From contig DAOUGC010000182.1 of NCBI GenBank assembly GCA_034429695.1, forward strand, positions 1-17,695: DNA of 17,695 bases, in the 5' to 3' direction. Under the pieces are notes generated by a model. The model was not told where the DNA came from and ran no database searches. It was given only the letters and a program-made list of their open reading frames with translations. The position numbers and the translations under genes are program-made. How positions within the stretch are numbered: the stretch's first letter is position 1; each line of letters begins with the position of its first letter. This document shows, in pieces, positions 1-7,316 of the stretch. This DNA is from DAOUGC01 sp034429695 (GTDB taxonomy: Bacteria; Chloroflexota; Anaerolineae; Anaerolineales; Anaerolineaceae).

Positions 1-161
1 CCGGCGATCCTGCCGCGGGCATCCGGGTGATCAATGCAGCCCAGGGTCTCTCTCGAAGCAATCATCTTCCATGCGGCCTCAGACAACGAGTTGGGTCCAA
101 ACCCTTCAGAGACCGGTTCATTTGCAACGTCTTCGGTGTTATGTTGTTCAGTTTGTGCCAT
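1..161 (-). CDS. NifU/IscU-like Fe-S scaffold protein, N-terminal part (runs off left edge)
   Basis: An open frame starts at the ATG at 159-161 and runs 53 codons to the edge without a stop. A TAA lies ten codons upstream in the same frame, so this is the only ATG start available. The first 25 residues are hydrophilic. After them the translation reads WKMIASRETLGCIDHPDARG and then RIA, which resembles the opening of NifU/IscU-type scaffolds, where a short helix and an 'NPRNxGxxxDPDG' segment precede the first cluster-binding Cys in 'GxCGD'. That Cys would fall just outside the window. Such scaffolds assemble Fe-S clusters in the cytoplasm. It follows the zinc-ribbon gene by 95 bases on the same strand and may share its transcript. 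The ribosome site is weak (AGGA about 13 bases upstream). The family call is an inference from a short stretch. Confidence 0.5.
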   Translation of the reverse strand, partial: MAQTEQHNTEDVANEPVSEGFGPNSLSEAAWKMIASRETLGCIDHPDARGRIA

Positions 162-256
162 GTTGGGTCTGTATCCTGTATATATTTTTTACCAATCGAA
201 CTCTGGAAGGCAAAAGTCTTTCTTCCACTTCCTCCATCTGTTGAGTCAGGAATGGC

Positions 257-487
257 TTATTCCCGTGTCAAACGGGTTCCACATTTTGGACAGGTCAGAT
301 CCATGCAGCGCTCACCCACAACATGAGCGCGGCTGTACCCGCATTTGGGGCAAATGCAGTTTCCAGCAGGTCCGGAGCCGGGTTTTTCACCGCCCCCAAA
401 CCCACGACCGTTTCCAAAACCACGGCCAAAGCCCTGTCCCTGCCCCCGCCTGCCGCTGCGCCCTCTCCGAAAAATTCGACTGAACAT
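257..487 (-). CDS. Small Gly/Arg-rich zinc-ribbon protein
   Basis: This is a 76-residue protein. Residues 7-36 are an arginine/glycine/phenylalanine repeat (GRGFGNGRGFGGG) resembling an RGG box. Residues 44-69 hold a compact metal site: CxCPKCG at 44-50, His55, Cys61 and CPKCG at 66-70, a rubredoxin/zinc-ribbon-type knuckle pair. Similar short 'CPKCGY..H..G..C....CPKCG' proteins are known next to Fe-S scaffold or NifX/NifU-like genes in anaerobes, which fits the partial gene downstream. GAGGTG at 492-497 lies 4 bases before the ATG. It starts 40 bases after the XRE-cupin gene, so the two are probably co-transcribed. The metal (Zn or Fe) and any nucleic-acid binding by the RGG-like part are inferences. 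Confidence 0.75.
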   Translation of the reverse strand: MFSRIFRRGRSGRRGQGQGFGRGFGNGRGFGGGEKPGSGPAGNCICPKCGYSRAHVVGERCMDLTCPKCGTRLTRE

Positions 488-527
488 GTTTCACCTCTTT
501 CGTTTGAATTGGATCCGGGAACCAGGG

Positions 528-1235
528 TCAGTTTGCCGCCTGCTCCTCGGATAAATGTTGTTCCACCGAACTGTCCGCTTCATCCGAAGGACAGATGAAG
601 AGAATGGAGCGGGCAGGTAAATCCTCCCGGTTTTCCCAACGGTGCGGGATATGTGCTTGAAATAGGAGACTGTCGCCGGGTTCAAGCAGATATTCATCGC
701 GCCCCACCCGGTACACAATGCGCCCCTCCAGGCAATAAACAAACTCCTGCCCGGTATGAACCATCGCTTCTGGGCCGCTGTTTGAATTGGGTTTGCACGT
801 CATCAGCAGCGGCGTCGCCTCACCCAGCGCCAGCCCGCCGCCCAGATCTTCCAGCTCGCTGTGAGAGAACACCGTGCGGGCGCGCTGCCCTGGTTTTTGA
901 AAAACCACGTCCTTCTGAATAAAGGATGCCTCAAAAAAAGTGGTGATGGGAACCTGCAGCGCATTCGCCAGTTGCTGCAGCGTGTTTACATTGGGTGACG
1001 TTTTCTCATTCTCGATCATGCTGAGCGTGTTGAAATTCAAACCACTCTTCTCAGCCAGAGCACGGATGGACAACCCCTGCCGGGTGCGCAATTCCTGCAA
1101 CCGGCGGCCCACGTTGATTTCATTGGAAAATTCTCTTTCCAGAGCAGGCTGCATCAATGAAGACAGCCGGTCGCGCCACTGACTTTGCCGGGCCACACGT
1201 CTGCCGCGAAAACGGCGCTGGTTGTTCATTGTCAT
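528..1235 (-). CDS. XRE-family transcriptional regulator with C-terminal cupin domain
   Basis: The 235-residue product has a basic N-terminal tail (RRFRGRRVARQ), an XRE/Cro helix-turn-helix at about 41-100 (GRRLQELRTRQGLSIRALAE, then SMIENEKTSPNVNTLQQLA) and a cupin barrel at about 145-215. The cupin shows H160, E164, 'EFVYCLEGRIVYRV' and the second motif PGDSLLFQAHIPHRWEN with H195 and H198. In this family the cupin senses a small ligand or metal and the HTH binds DNA. The ATG at 1235 is preferred because GGAGG (1245-1249) sits 9 bases upstream; a longer frame starting at 1301 would begin upstream of the promoter -10. It is the first gene of a minus-strand cluster with the zinc-ribbon and NifU-like genes and may control them or the divergent beta-helix gene. 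The ligand cannot be told from sequence. Confidence 0.9.
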   Translation of the reverse strand: MTMNNQRRFRGRRVARQSQWRDRLSSLMQPALEREFSNEINVGRRLQELRTRQGLSIRALAEKSGLNFNTLSMIENEKTSPNVNTLQQLANALQVPITTFFEASFIQKDVVFQKPGQRARTVFSHSELEDLGGGLALGEATPLLMTCKPNSNSGPEAMVHTGQEFVYCLEGRIVYRVGRDEYLLEPGDSLLFQAHIPHRWENREDLPARSILFICPSDEADSSVEQHLSEEQAAN

Positions 1236-1265
1236 GCCATTCTTCCTCCCATGCGGTATACCATT

Positions 1266-1293
1266 ATTATAGTACAGATCCCCATTAATACAA
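1266..1293 (-). promoter_or_regulatory. Sigma70-type promoter for the XRE-cupin gene
   Basis: Read on the minus strand, TTGTAT (1288-1293), 16 bases, then a perfect TATAAT (1266-1271). It ends about 30 bases before the chosen start codon and supports the start at 1235 rather than 1301. Confidence 0.65.
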
Positions 1294-1448
1294 CTACCCA
1301 AATATTACAAAAGGGTGGTTTTCGGGTGAATTATGTCATTTCTCAGAAGGGTCGCAGCAGCCGCTCCCATCAGCACTGCATACCATCCGCTGCCAATCTT
1401 TGGGCGGTGTCTGCTTAAAGTTTGGAAAGGATCGGGGGTCTTTCCTCT

Positions 1449-1476
1449 TTGAAGCCCCCGGGCACTCTGTTATAAT
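1449..1476 (+). promoter_or_regulatory. Sigma70-type promoter for the beta-helix gene
   Basis: TTGAAG (1449-1454), 16 bases, TATAAT (1471-1476), about 57 bases upstream of the ATG at 1534. It is divergent from the XRE promoter, with roughly 155 bases between the two -35 boxes. I see nothing else convincing in the 232-base gap from 1302 to 1533. Confidence 0.6.
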
Positions 1477-1533
1477 CGCCTTATCGCATTCCATTTCAAC
1501 TGAACATATATCGTCAATCAAGGGGAGGATTGT

Positions 1534-4500
1534 ATGCATATCCATAAACGCAGCCACGGGAACCGTGGAGGTTGGTTCGCGTGTCTGGGACTATTGATCG
1601 CGCTTGGCGTTTTCTTTGCCATGCCTGCCCATTCTGTATTTGCCGACGGCGGCACACCGGAAGTTCCGGCTGAACCTGCCCCGGCGGCCACGGATGAACC
1701 CGTAGCCGAACCCGATCAACCACCCGCAGAGGAAGCCCAATCAGCGTCTGGGGACGAAACGGCTGCTTCAGGACCTGCCGAAGGAGAACCAGCAGCCGGG
1801 CAGACCGCGATGATAGAGCCTGAAGTTGATGACCCAGCGGCATCCGATCCGGCTGCATTGCAAAGTTTGCCACAGGCCCTGGATGAGGCCGGGCTGGCAT
1901 TGGCAACCTCAAGCGGTGACCCCATGCCGCTGGTCGAGCAAACCACCGCGCAGGCAGTCGCCAACCCCGACCCGTACATTCTGATCGGCAGCACCAAACA
2001 CTACTTCCTGCATGATTGCACCGGTTTTACCAACTGCGAGGACGTGCCGGATGAGATCAACCCCATTCAGGCGGCCATTGACGCCATCGCCAATGGGGTC
2101 AAGCCCATGCCCACCGACCGCGCCATTCACGTTGAGGCCGGCGAATTTTTCTCACCGAATCCGCTCTCCATTGATGCAGTCACCCACACCAGCCTGCGCC
2201 AGCTCTCGGCCTTGCTCGGCGCTGGCTCAGGTGTCTCCAAAATCGGCGACAGCCTCAGCGTGAGCGGCCTGACCAACGGCTTCACCCTCAAAGGCTTTTC
2301 CTTTTACGATGGCGCCTCAGTGAAGTTTACCGGCAACACCGGCTCCATCACTGTGCAGGACGTCGTCATTACCTCACCCACCGGAACCGGCCTGCAGATC
2401 TCGGGCGACGATGCCGCGACCACCCCTCACAACGGCGCAATCACGTTGAAAGATGTGGATATCAGCGGCAGCCCGGCATCCGGCGCTGTGCTGGTTGCCA
2501 GTGGCGCTGTCAGCATCACCTCATCCAGCTTCATTGACAACGGCACCGGAGGCGACCTCACCACCCCTGCCCTGCTTGTAAAAGGCACGGGCGTCACATT
2601 GAACGGCGTATCCATCAGCGGCAATGCCGAACAGGGTGCGCAGATCCACTCCAGCGGCGCGATCACTGTGCGCAACAGCATCTTCACTGAAAACGGGCAG
2701 AGCGATGACCCTGCGATCTCCGCACTAACCATTGAAAAGACCACCACCACCGGCAGCGTTACCCTCGACAACCTGACCTTGGTGGACAATTACGGGCGCG
2801 GGTTGTGGGTCAAAAACGCGGGGGGTGGTTCCGTGGTGATCTCCAACATTGATGCCCATGCAAACGGCGGTGAGGCGATCCTCGTCTGCCCGGATGCCGC
2901 CTGCACCACAGCGGCTGCAGCCGCGGTCACCCTGACCAACACCGAACTGGTGAATAACGGCACAGGCGCTGCCATCGTTGCCAGCGGCAACGTCACCATC
3001 TCAGGCATGTGGGCGAACCAGAATGGCCACGGATTGCGCATTAATGCCTGTGTGGAGAACCCCGATACCCACGCCTGTACCACCGGCGGCGCAGTGACCA
3101 TCACCAATGGTGAGTTCAACCACAACGACGGCGGAGACGGATTGGTGTTGCAGGCGCGTGGCGCGATCACGCTCAGCAATGTAACCGCCAGCTACAACGC
3201 GGGAAACAGCGTGTGGGCATCCAATGCCTTCACCGGCTCCACCGGCGGGATCTCCATTACCAACAGCGCTTCCACCCCATCGCTTGACCATAACGGTGCG
3301 GGCGTGAACCTGTCATCCAACGGCGCGATCAAGCTGGTCAACGTCCATTCCAGCCACAACGCTGCGTACGGCATGATCCTGTCCAACCGTGCGGCAGGCA
3401 ATCCTGCAATCAGTGTCACCTCCACCACCGGCACGGGCGCCATATCTTCCAACGCCGGTAACGGCCTGGAGATCATCACCAACGGCGCGGTCGTCATCTC
3501 CAGCTTGAGCGTTTCCAACAACACCGGTTTTGGTGTGCGCATGGGCGCAACCGATGCGCCGGTCGGCGCGGTGGGCATCACCCGCCTGGCGGTCAACGAC
3601 AACACCGGCCACGGCATCCGCGTGATCAGCAGAAGCGCGGTGAAGATCGTTGGTTTTCAGGCCAACCGCAACGGCGGCGATGGATTGTATGTTGAAAACT
3701 GCCTGGAATCAACCCTTGGTTGCACTGGCTCAGGATCGGTGACCGTGGAAGCCACGAAAGGCTGGCTGGACAACACCGCATCCAACAATAACGGCGACGG
3801 CGTACACATTAATTCCCGCGCAGGGATTGCCCTCAATATTTATCAGGCTGACGGGAACCAGGGGGATGGGGTATCCCTCAGCAATGGATATACCAATGCC
3901 CGCGGCACGATCAGCCTGGCATCCCCCCGCACAGGCAGCATATCAGGAAACACCGACTACGGAGTGTATTGTTTTTCCAAAGAGAGCATCTCCATCCGTG
4001 GATACCTGGTCAATAATAACGGCTGGAATGGCCTGTACCTCAACACGTACTCCGCGGTGGTGAGCGGCGCGATCAACGTCACCGGTGTGACTGCCAATCG
4101 CAACCACCAAACAGGTATTGAGATCATTGCGAACGGTCCGGTCACGCTGGTTAACGTGGAATCCAGCGAAAACCATCATGGAAATCACCAGTTGTCAAAT
4201 AACCGGACCCAGCGGGATATCCTGCGCGGGAATGGAGTTGCCAACGAACACCCCATCAGCGTAACCACGCCAGGCAACCAGATCTTCAAGATCCTGCCCA
4301 CCGGATTTGACATCCAATATCAACTGATCAACAGCAATACACTCGAGGTACTGGCTTCTGGAAGTGGGGGCGCCAACAGTGTCACGATGATCGAACATAA
4401 TCTGAATGCCGGAAATTATACATTGGTGGTCAATACAACAGACCTTGATGGTGGGTTTTATCTCATCAACTGGAACGATGTAAATTTCGCCAACCGGTTA

Positions 4501-6057
4501 GTTTCCTACATCCTGGGCATTTCCATTGATGCATGCACTGACGGCTTCTACGAGGGCAAGTGCCCCACCACCAACAGCCAGGGCAACGTAAGCATCACTA
4601 ACAATGGCTCCACCCCGGGCCATGTGGATAAGAACCCGGGCGGCGGCATTCTGGTGCGGTCCATCGGCAAGGTCACCATTACCAACATGACCGCAAGCGG
4701 GAATTTCTTTGGTATCGACGTTCAGAATGTGCCATGCCTGAATTGCCAGGCGATTGTGATCAACAAAGTGACCGCCAACCGGAATTATGACAACGGCCTG
4801 TGGTTGGTGACAAGAGGAGGCGGGGTTATCACTGATACGACCGCCAGCCACAATTGCGGCGGGGGTGTTCGCATGAATGCAACCATTGGTTTCTCACCGG
4901 TAACGCTGGCGCGTGTGACCGCCAACGCAAATGAGATGGGCATGGATATCCGGGCCAACTGGACCATCGTTGCATCCGATCTCACCGCCAACGATAACAA
5001 AGGTCCGGGTGTACTCCTCAGTAATTATGAGACAGGCTTCTACCCGGTTACATTGAAGGGAAACAACGAATTCAATAACAACCTTGATTATGGCTTGAAA
5101 ATTCTCGCCCGCGGCGCAATCACCGTCACCAATGTGGATGCCTGTAATAACACACATACCGGCATGGAAGCCGCCCCTGGCGTGACCCTTTCCAATTACT
5201 TTTTGGATCCTTATGGCGACGCGGTCATCACCAAGAACATGGGCGGCGGCGTTTCCTTCACCAACATCCCTGGCAGGGGTAACCTGAGCAACAATACCGG
5301 ACCCGGGCTGGTCATCCTCAGCAACGGCGCAGTGGTTGTCTCCGGCATCACCGCCGAAGGAAATGGCGAAGCCTCGGTGGTGGATAACAACTACCAGGAT
5401 TATGAGCAGATCATCTGGACCCCCGTCACCATCAGCGGCTCGTCATTCTGTGGCACAACCGGTGGTGGAGGGCTGGTGGTTGACACCACGGGCATCGCAA
5501 CCATTACATCGTTGAAAGCCAGCGGCAACCATGGCAACGGCCTGTCCATCCTCAGCCTGCGTGCCGTGAACCTGAACGCGATCACCGCCAGCGACAACGA
5601 GGGCACGGGTGTGTACGTGAACAACGAAACCGGTGGGGTCAAATATGGCATCACCCTCACCAACAAAGCCGGAGCCAATACCTTCAACCACAACGCAGCC
5701 GGGTTGTACCTGCGCTCCAGCGGCCTGATCTCCCTGTCCGGCCTGACCGCCAACCTCAACACCACCGGAATTGATGCAAAAAGCGCCACAAAAACCGTCA
5801 TTGTCAACGCCATTACCAAATACAACAGCGGCGTGGGCTGCAAAGTGGAAGGCGCAGTGGCGATCAGCGGGCTGTACAGCCAGTTGAACGGCAGCCACGG
5901 CTTGCAGTTGATCGGCGGCGGCAAGTCCGCAGTGGTGATCAACAGCGTCATCGGCGGCAACTCGGGCAACGGCGTATGGATGCAGTCCGTGCCGTCGCCG
6001 TTATTCACCGGCACAGTGGTGTTTGGCAATCGGTTGGGGAATTATTATATGGAGTAA
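1534..6057 (+). CDS. Giant secreted right-handed beta-helix protein with cysteine-loop insertions
   Basis: This is a 1507-residue exported protein. GGGGAGG lies 5 bases before the ATG. A Sec signal peptide (hydrophobic 14-31, AxA-type cleavage after SVFA, residue 37) is followed by an Ala/Pro/Glu-rich linker (38-145). 'PIQAAIDAI' at about 177-185 is the usual entry to pectate-lyase/NosD-type helices. From about 200 to the end there are dozens of turns of the type 'G-x-V/I-T-I-x-N-x-x-A-x-x-N-x-x-x-G-hydrophobic', rich in Asn, Gly, Thr and Ser. A stretch at about 905-996 breaks the pattern and looks like a separate beta-sandwich. Six short loops carry two cysteines each (C162/168, 452/457, 506/515, 723/730, 1001/1010, 1068/1071). 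There is no sortase, lipobox or C-terminal membrane anchor. The family includes polysaccharide lyases, epimerases and adhesins. No catalytic set is recognisable, so surface or matrix adhesion is as likely as an enzyme. Confidence 0.88.
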   Translation: MHIHKRSHGNRGGWFACLGLLIALGVFFAMPAHSVFADGGTPEVPAEPAPAATDEPVAEPDQPPAEEAQSASGDETAASGPAEGEPAAGQTAMIEPEVDDPAASDPAALQSLPQALDEAGLALATSSGDPMPLVEQTTAQAVANPDPYILIGSTKHYFLHDCTGFTNCEDVPDEINPIQAAIDAIANGVKPMPTDRAIHVEAGEFFSPNPLSIDAVTHTSLRQLSALLGAGSGVSKIGDSLSVSGLTNGFTLKGFSFYDGASVKFTGNTGSITVQDVVITSPTGTGLQISGDDAATTPHNGAITLKDVDISGSPASGAVLVASGAVSITSSSFIDNGTGGDLTTPALLVKGTGVTLNGVSISGNAEQGAQIHSSGAITVRNSIFTENGQSDDPAISALTIEKTTTTGSVTLDNLTLVDNYGRGLWVKNAGGGSVVISNIDAHANGGEAILVCPDAACTTAAAAAVTLTNTELVNNGTGAAIVASGNVTISGMWANQNGHGLRINACVENPDTHACTTGGAVTITNGEFNHNDGGDGLVLQARGAITLSNVTASYNAGNSVWASNAFTGSTGGISITNSASTPSLDHNGAGVNLSSNGAIKLVNVHSSHNAAYGMILSNRAAGNPAISVTSTTGTGAISSNAGNGLEIITNGAVVISSLSVSNNTGFGVRMGATDAPVGAVGITRLAVNDNTGHGIRVISRSAVKIVGFQANRNGGDGLYVENCLESTLGCTGSGSVTVEATKGWLDNTASNNNGDGVHINSRAGIALNIYQADGNQGDGVSLSNGYTNARGTISLASPRTGSISGNTDYGVYCFSKESISIRGYLVNNNGWNGLYLNTYSAVVSGAINVTGVTANRNHQTGIEIIANGPVTLVNVESSENHHGNHQLSNNRTQRDILRGNGVANEHPISVTTPGNQIFKILPTGFDIQYQLINSNTLEVLASGSGGANSVTMIEHNLNAGNYTLVVNTTDLDGGFYLINWNDVNFANRLVSYILGISIDACTDGFYEGKCPTTNSQGNVSITNNGSTPGHVDKNPGGGILVRSIGKVTITNMTASGNFFGIDVQNVPCLNCQAIVINKVTANRNYDNGLWLVTRGGGVITDTTASHNCGGGVRMNATIGFSPVTLARVTANANEMGMDIRANWTIVASDLTANDNKGPGVLLSNYETGFYPVTLKGNNEFNNNLDYGLKILARGAITVTNVDACNNTHTGMEAAPGVTLSNYFLDPYGDAVITKNMGGGVSFTNIPGRGNLSNNTGPGLVILSNGAVVVSGITAEGNGEASVVDNNYQDYEQIIWTPVTISGSSFCGTTGGGGLVVDTTGIATITSLKASGNHGNGLSILSLRAVNLNAITASDNEGTGVYVNNETGGVKYGITLTNKAGANTFNHNAAGLYLRSSGLISLSGLTANLNTTGIDAKSATKTVIVNAITKYNSGVGCKVEGAVAISGLYSQLNGSHGLQLIGGGKSAVVINSVIGGNSGNGVWMQSVPSPLFTGTVVFGNRLGNYYME

Positions 6058-6091
6058 GCGGCAACCGTCCACACATCGTTTCAGAAGACAG

Positions 6092-6119
6092 GGTGGGCTG
6101 ATGTTCTTCTCAGCCCACC
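6092..6119 (+). terminator. Hairpin downstream of the beta-helix gene, probable terminator
   Basis: A perfect 10-bp stem GGTGGGCTGA / TCAGCCCACC with an 8-base loop, 35 bases after the stop codon, followed by ATTTGATAATT. The T-run is poor, so termination is likely but not certain. The same GGTGGGCTG stem recurs at 17339-17365, so this is also a module of the repeat family described below. Confidence 0.5.
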
Positions 6120-6193
6120 ATTTGATAATTGCACCGCAAAGAGCACCCCCTCCGCTCCCGAACGCAGTACCCCGCGACATTCCCGGGATTTCT

Positions 6194-6299
6194 GTAGGGG
6201 ACGGGCGGGAAGCAGCACGAGAATCGACCCTGGCAGGCATAGCCCGTCCCGCCAAAATGACCGTTTGCGGCGCACGCCGTGCGCCGCCACAAAAATCAG
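6194..6299 (-). repeat. 106-nt repeat core, copy A
   Basis: This segment aligns without gaps to the plus strand of 17053-17158 with about seven mismatches by eye. It contains the GCGGCGCAC hairpin and the GGGACGGGC/GCCCGTCCC pair. Confidence 0.9.
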
Positions 6300-6395
6300 T
6301 GGGTAGGATGGGTCGCCAGCTTCACTGGCGCGATGTTTTCTCAGCCCACCGATTGCTGCAGGAGACTTGCATCCAAATCCGTTGTCAGAGCACCC

Positions 6396-6429
6396 CCTCC
6401 CCCATCCAAAAGAACGTCGATGGGGGAGG
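6396..6429. repeat. CCTCCCCCATC hairpin of copy A
   Basis: CCTCCCCCATC / GATGGGGGAGG, 11 bp around a 12-base loop. It matches the two plus-strand hairpins at 16840-16877 and 17194-17229 except for one base that shortens the stem. Confidence 0.8.
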
Positions 6430-6465
6430 AGAAAATCGATCAAATCCGTTGTCAGAACACCGTTC

Positions 6466-6482
6466 AATGTCCGCCGGACATT
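6466..6482. repeat. Short inverted repeat upstream of tmk
   Basis: AATGTCC-GCC-GGACATT is a 7-bp stem with a 3-base spacer, about 45 bases before the possible tmk -35. It could be an operator or just a small hairpin; nothing decides between them. Confidence 0.3.
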
Positions 6483-6524
6483 ACCCTTTCACAACAAACA
6501 CAAGCGTAGATAAAAAAGGAGCGG

Positions 6525-6553
6525 TTTTCTTTCATCCCCGCCTGGGTTACAAT
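6525..6553 (+). promoter_or_regulatory. Possible promoter for tmk
   Basis: TTTTCT (6525-6530), 17 bases, TACAAT (6548-6553), 22 bases before the first possible ATG. The -35 is poor. Confidence 0.35.
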
Positions 6554-6575
6554 AGATCCATCTCATCTACAGGCG

Positions 6576-7196
6576 ATGCGCATGTTCATTACATTCGAAG
6601 GACCCGAGGGCAGCGGAAAGAGTTCCCACATTCCCCTGCTGGCGCAGTATCTCAAAGACCACGGCTACAACGTACTCACCACCCGCGAACCGGGCGGCAC
6701 ACCCATTTCTGATCAGGTGCGCACCATTCTGATGGACATGCGCAATCAGGGCATGCATCCCAGGGCCGAGATCCTCCTGTTTTGCGCCGCCCGCGCCCAA
6801 CTGGTTGAGCAGGTCATCCGCCCTGCGCTTGAGACCAACACCATCGTCCTGTGTGACCGTTACGCTGACTCCACCCTGGCTTATCAGGGCTACGGTCACG
6901 GGCTGGACCTGACCGTGTTGCGCAGCCTGCTGCATTTTGCCACCGGTGGATTGTTCCCCAACCTGACCCTGCTGTTGGATGTTGAACCGCGCACCGGCCT
7001 GCAAAGGCGAAAAAACGGCGGCGAATGGAACCGCATGGATGCCTTTACCCTGGCATTTCACGAACGGGTGCGCGCCGGATACCTCAATCTGGCAGCAGAA
7101 GAGCCATCCCGCTTTCGGGTGATTGACGCAGCTCAACCCATGGATAAAGTACAGGCGGATATTCGCTCCACTGTGCTAAGCGCCATCAAAGCGTGA
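6576..7196 (+). CDS. tmk: Thymidylate kinase
   Basis: The 206-residue enzyme phosphorylates dTMP to dTDP with ATP in the cytoplasm, for DNA synthesis. It has the P-loop GPEGSGKSS (9-17), the TREPGG motif (36-41) that positions dTMP, the DRY motif (94-96), YQGYG in the base-binding region (103-107), and a lid with basic residues (LQRRKNGG, 142-149, followed by EWNRMD). Length is normal for the family (about 200-215). The start could be the ATG at 6576 or the one at 6582 (MFITFEGPEG), which is the more usual N-terminus; neither has a strong ribosome site. It stands alone between the repeat block and the lipoprotein genes, with its own possible promoter and a weak hairpin after it. Confidence 0.95.
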   Translation: MRMFITFEGPEGSGKSSHIPLLAQYLKDHGYNVLTTREPGGTPISDQVRTILMDMRNQGMHPRAEILLFCAARAQLVEQVIRPALETNTIVLCDRYADSTLAYQGYGHGLDLTVLRSLLHFATGGLFPNLTLLLDVEPRTGLQRRKNGGEWNRMDAFTLAFHERVRAGYLNLAAEEPSRFRVIDAAQPMDKVQADIRSTVLSAIKA

Positions 7197-7214
7197 TTCC
7201 TTTCGTTTCAGATG

Positions 7215-7257
7215 AAGGTATATTGAACAGCAAGTGGGCTTGCAACCCACCTACCTT
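7215..7257 (+). terminator. Weak two-part hairpin after tmk
   Basis: Outer arms AAGGTA (7215-7220) / TACCTT (7252-7257) enclose GTGGG (7234-7238) / CCCAC (7246-7250), followed by TTTC. It may end tmk transcripts. The inner arms recall the GTGGGCT module of the repeat family. The T-run is short. Confidence 0.35.
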
Positions 7258-7316
7258 TTCGCTTCCCGATCGGGTAAAATCCAACGAAATGAACCCTATT
7301 AGAAAGGTATGCCTGT

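Larger units (their letters stand above)
6092..6467 (-). repeat. Hairpin-rich composite non-coding repeat, copy A
   Basis: This fills most of the gap from 6058 to 6575. Read on the minus strand the modules are: CTGACAACGGATTTG (6441-6455); a CCTCCCCCATC hairpin (6396-6429); GGAGGGGGTGCTC (6388-6400); CTGACAACGGATTTG again (6374-6388); a nested CGCCAG/CTGGCG hairpin (6314-6330); a GCGGCGCAC/GTGCGCCGC hairpin (6267-6287); a GGGACGGGC/GCCCGTCCC pair; another GGAGGGGGTGCTC (6141-6153); and the GGTGGGCTGA hairpin. The same modules in the same order occur on the opposite strand at 16741-17366. The open frames here are short and overlap in all directions, so I read the block as non-coding. Confidence 0.85.

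Noticed and set aside
150..239. A 29-residue minus-strand frame beginning MEEVEERLLPSRVRL between the zinc-ribbon and NifU-like genes
   Set aside because: No ribosome site and it overlaps the NifU-like start; it may be a leader peptide, but nothing supports that.
5400..6029. A 209-codon minus-strand frame, and similar ones, antisense to the beta-helix gene
   Set aside because: Repetitive shadow of Asn/Thr/Gly-rich codons; no start signals.
6023..6712. A 229-codon plus-strand frame and several 60-130-codon frames across the first repeat block
   Set aside because: They run through hairpin repeats and into tmk in another frame, have no ribosome site and no recognisable domain; the repeat modules occur again elsewhere in other frames.
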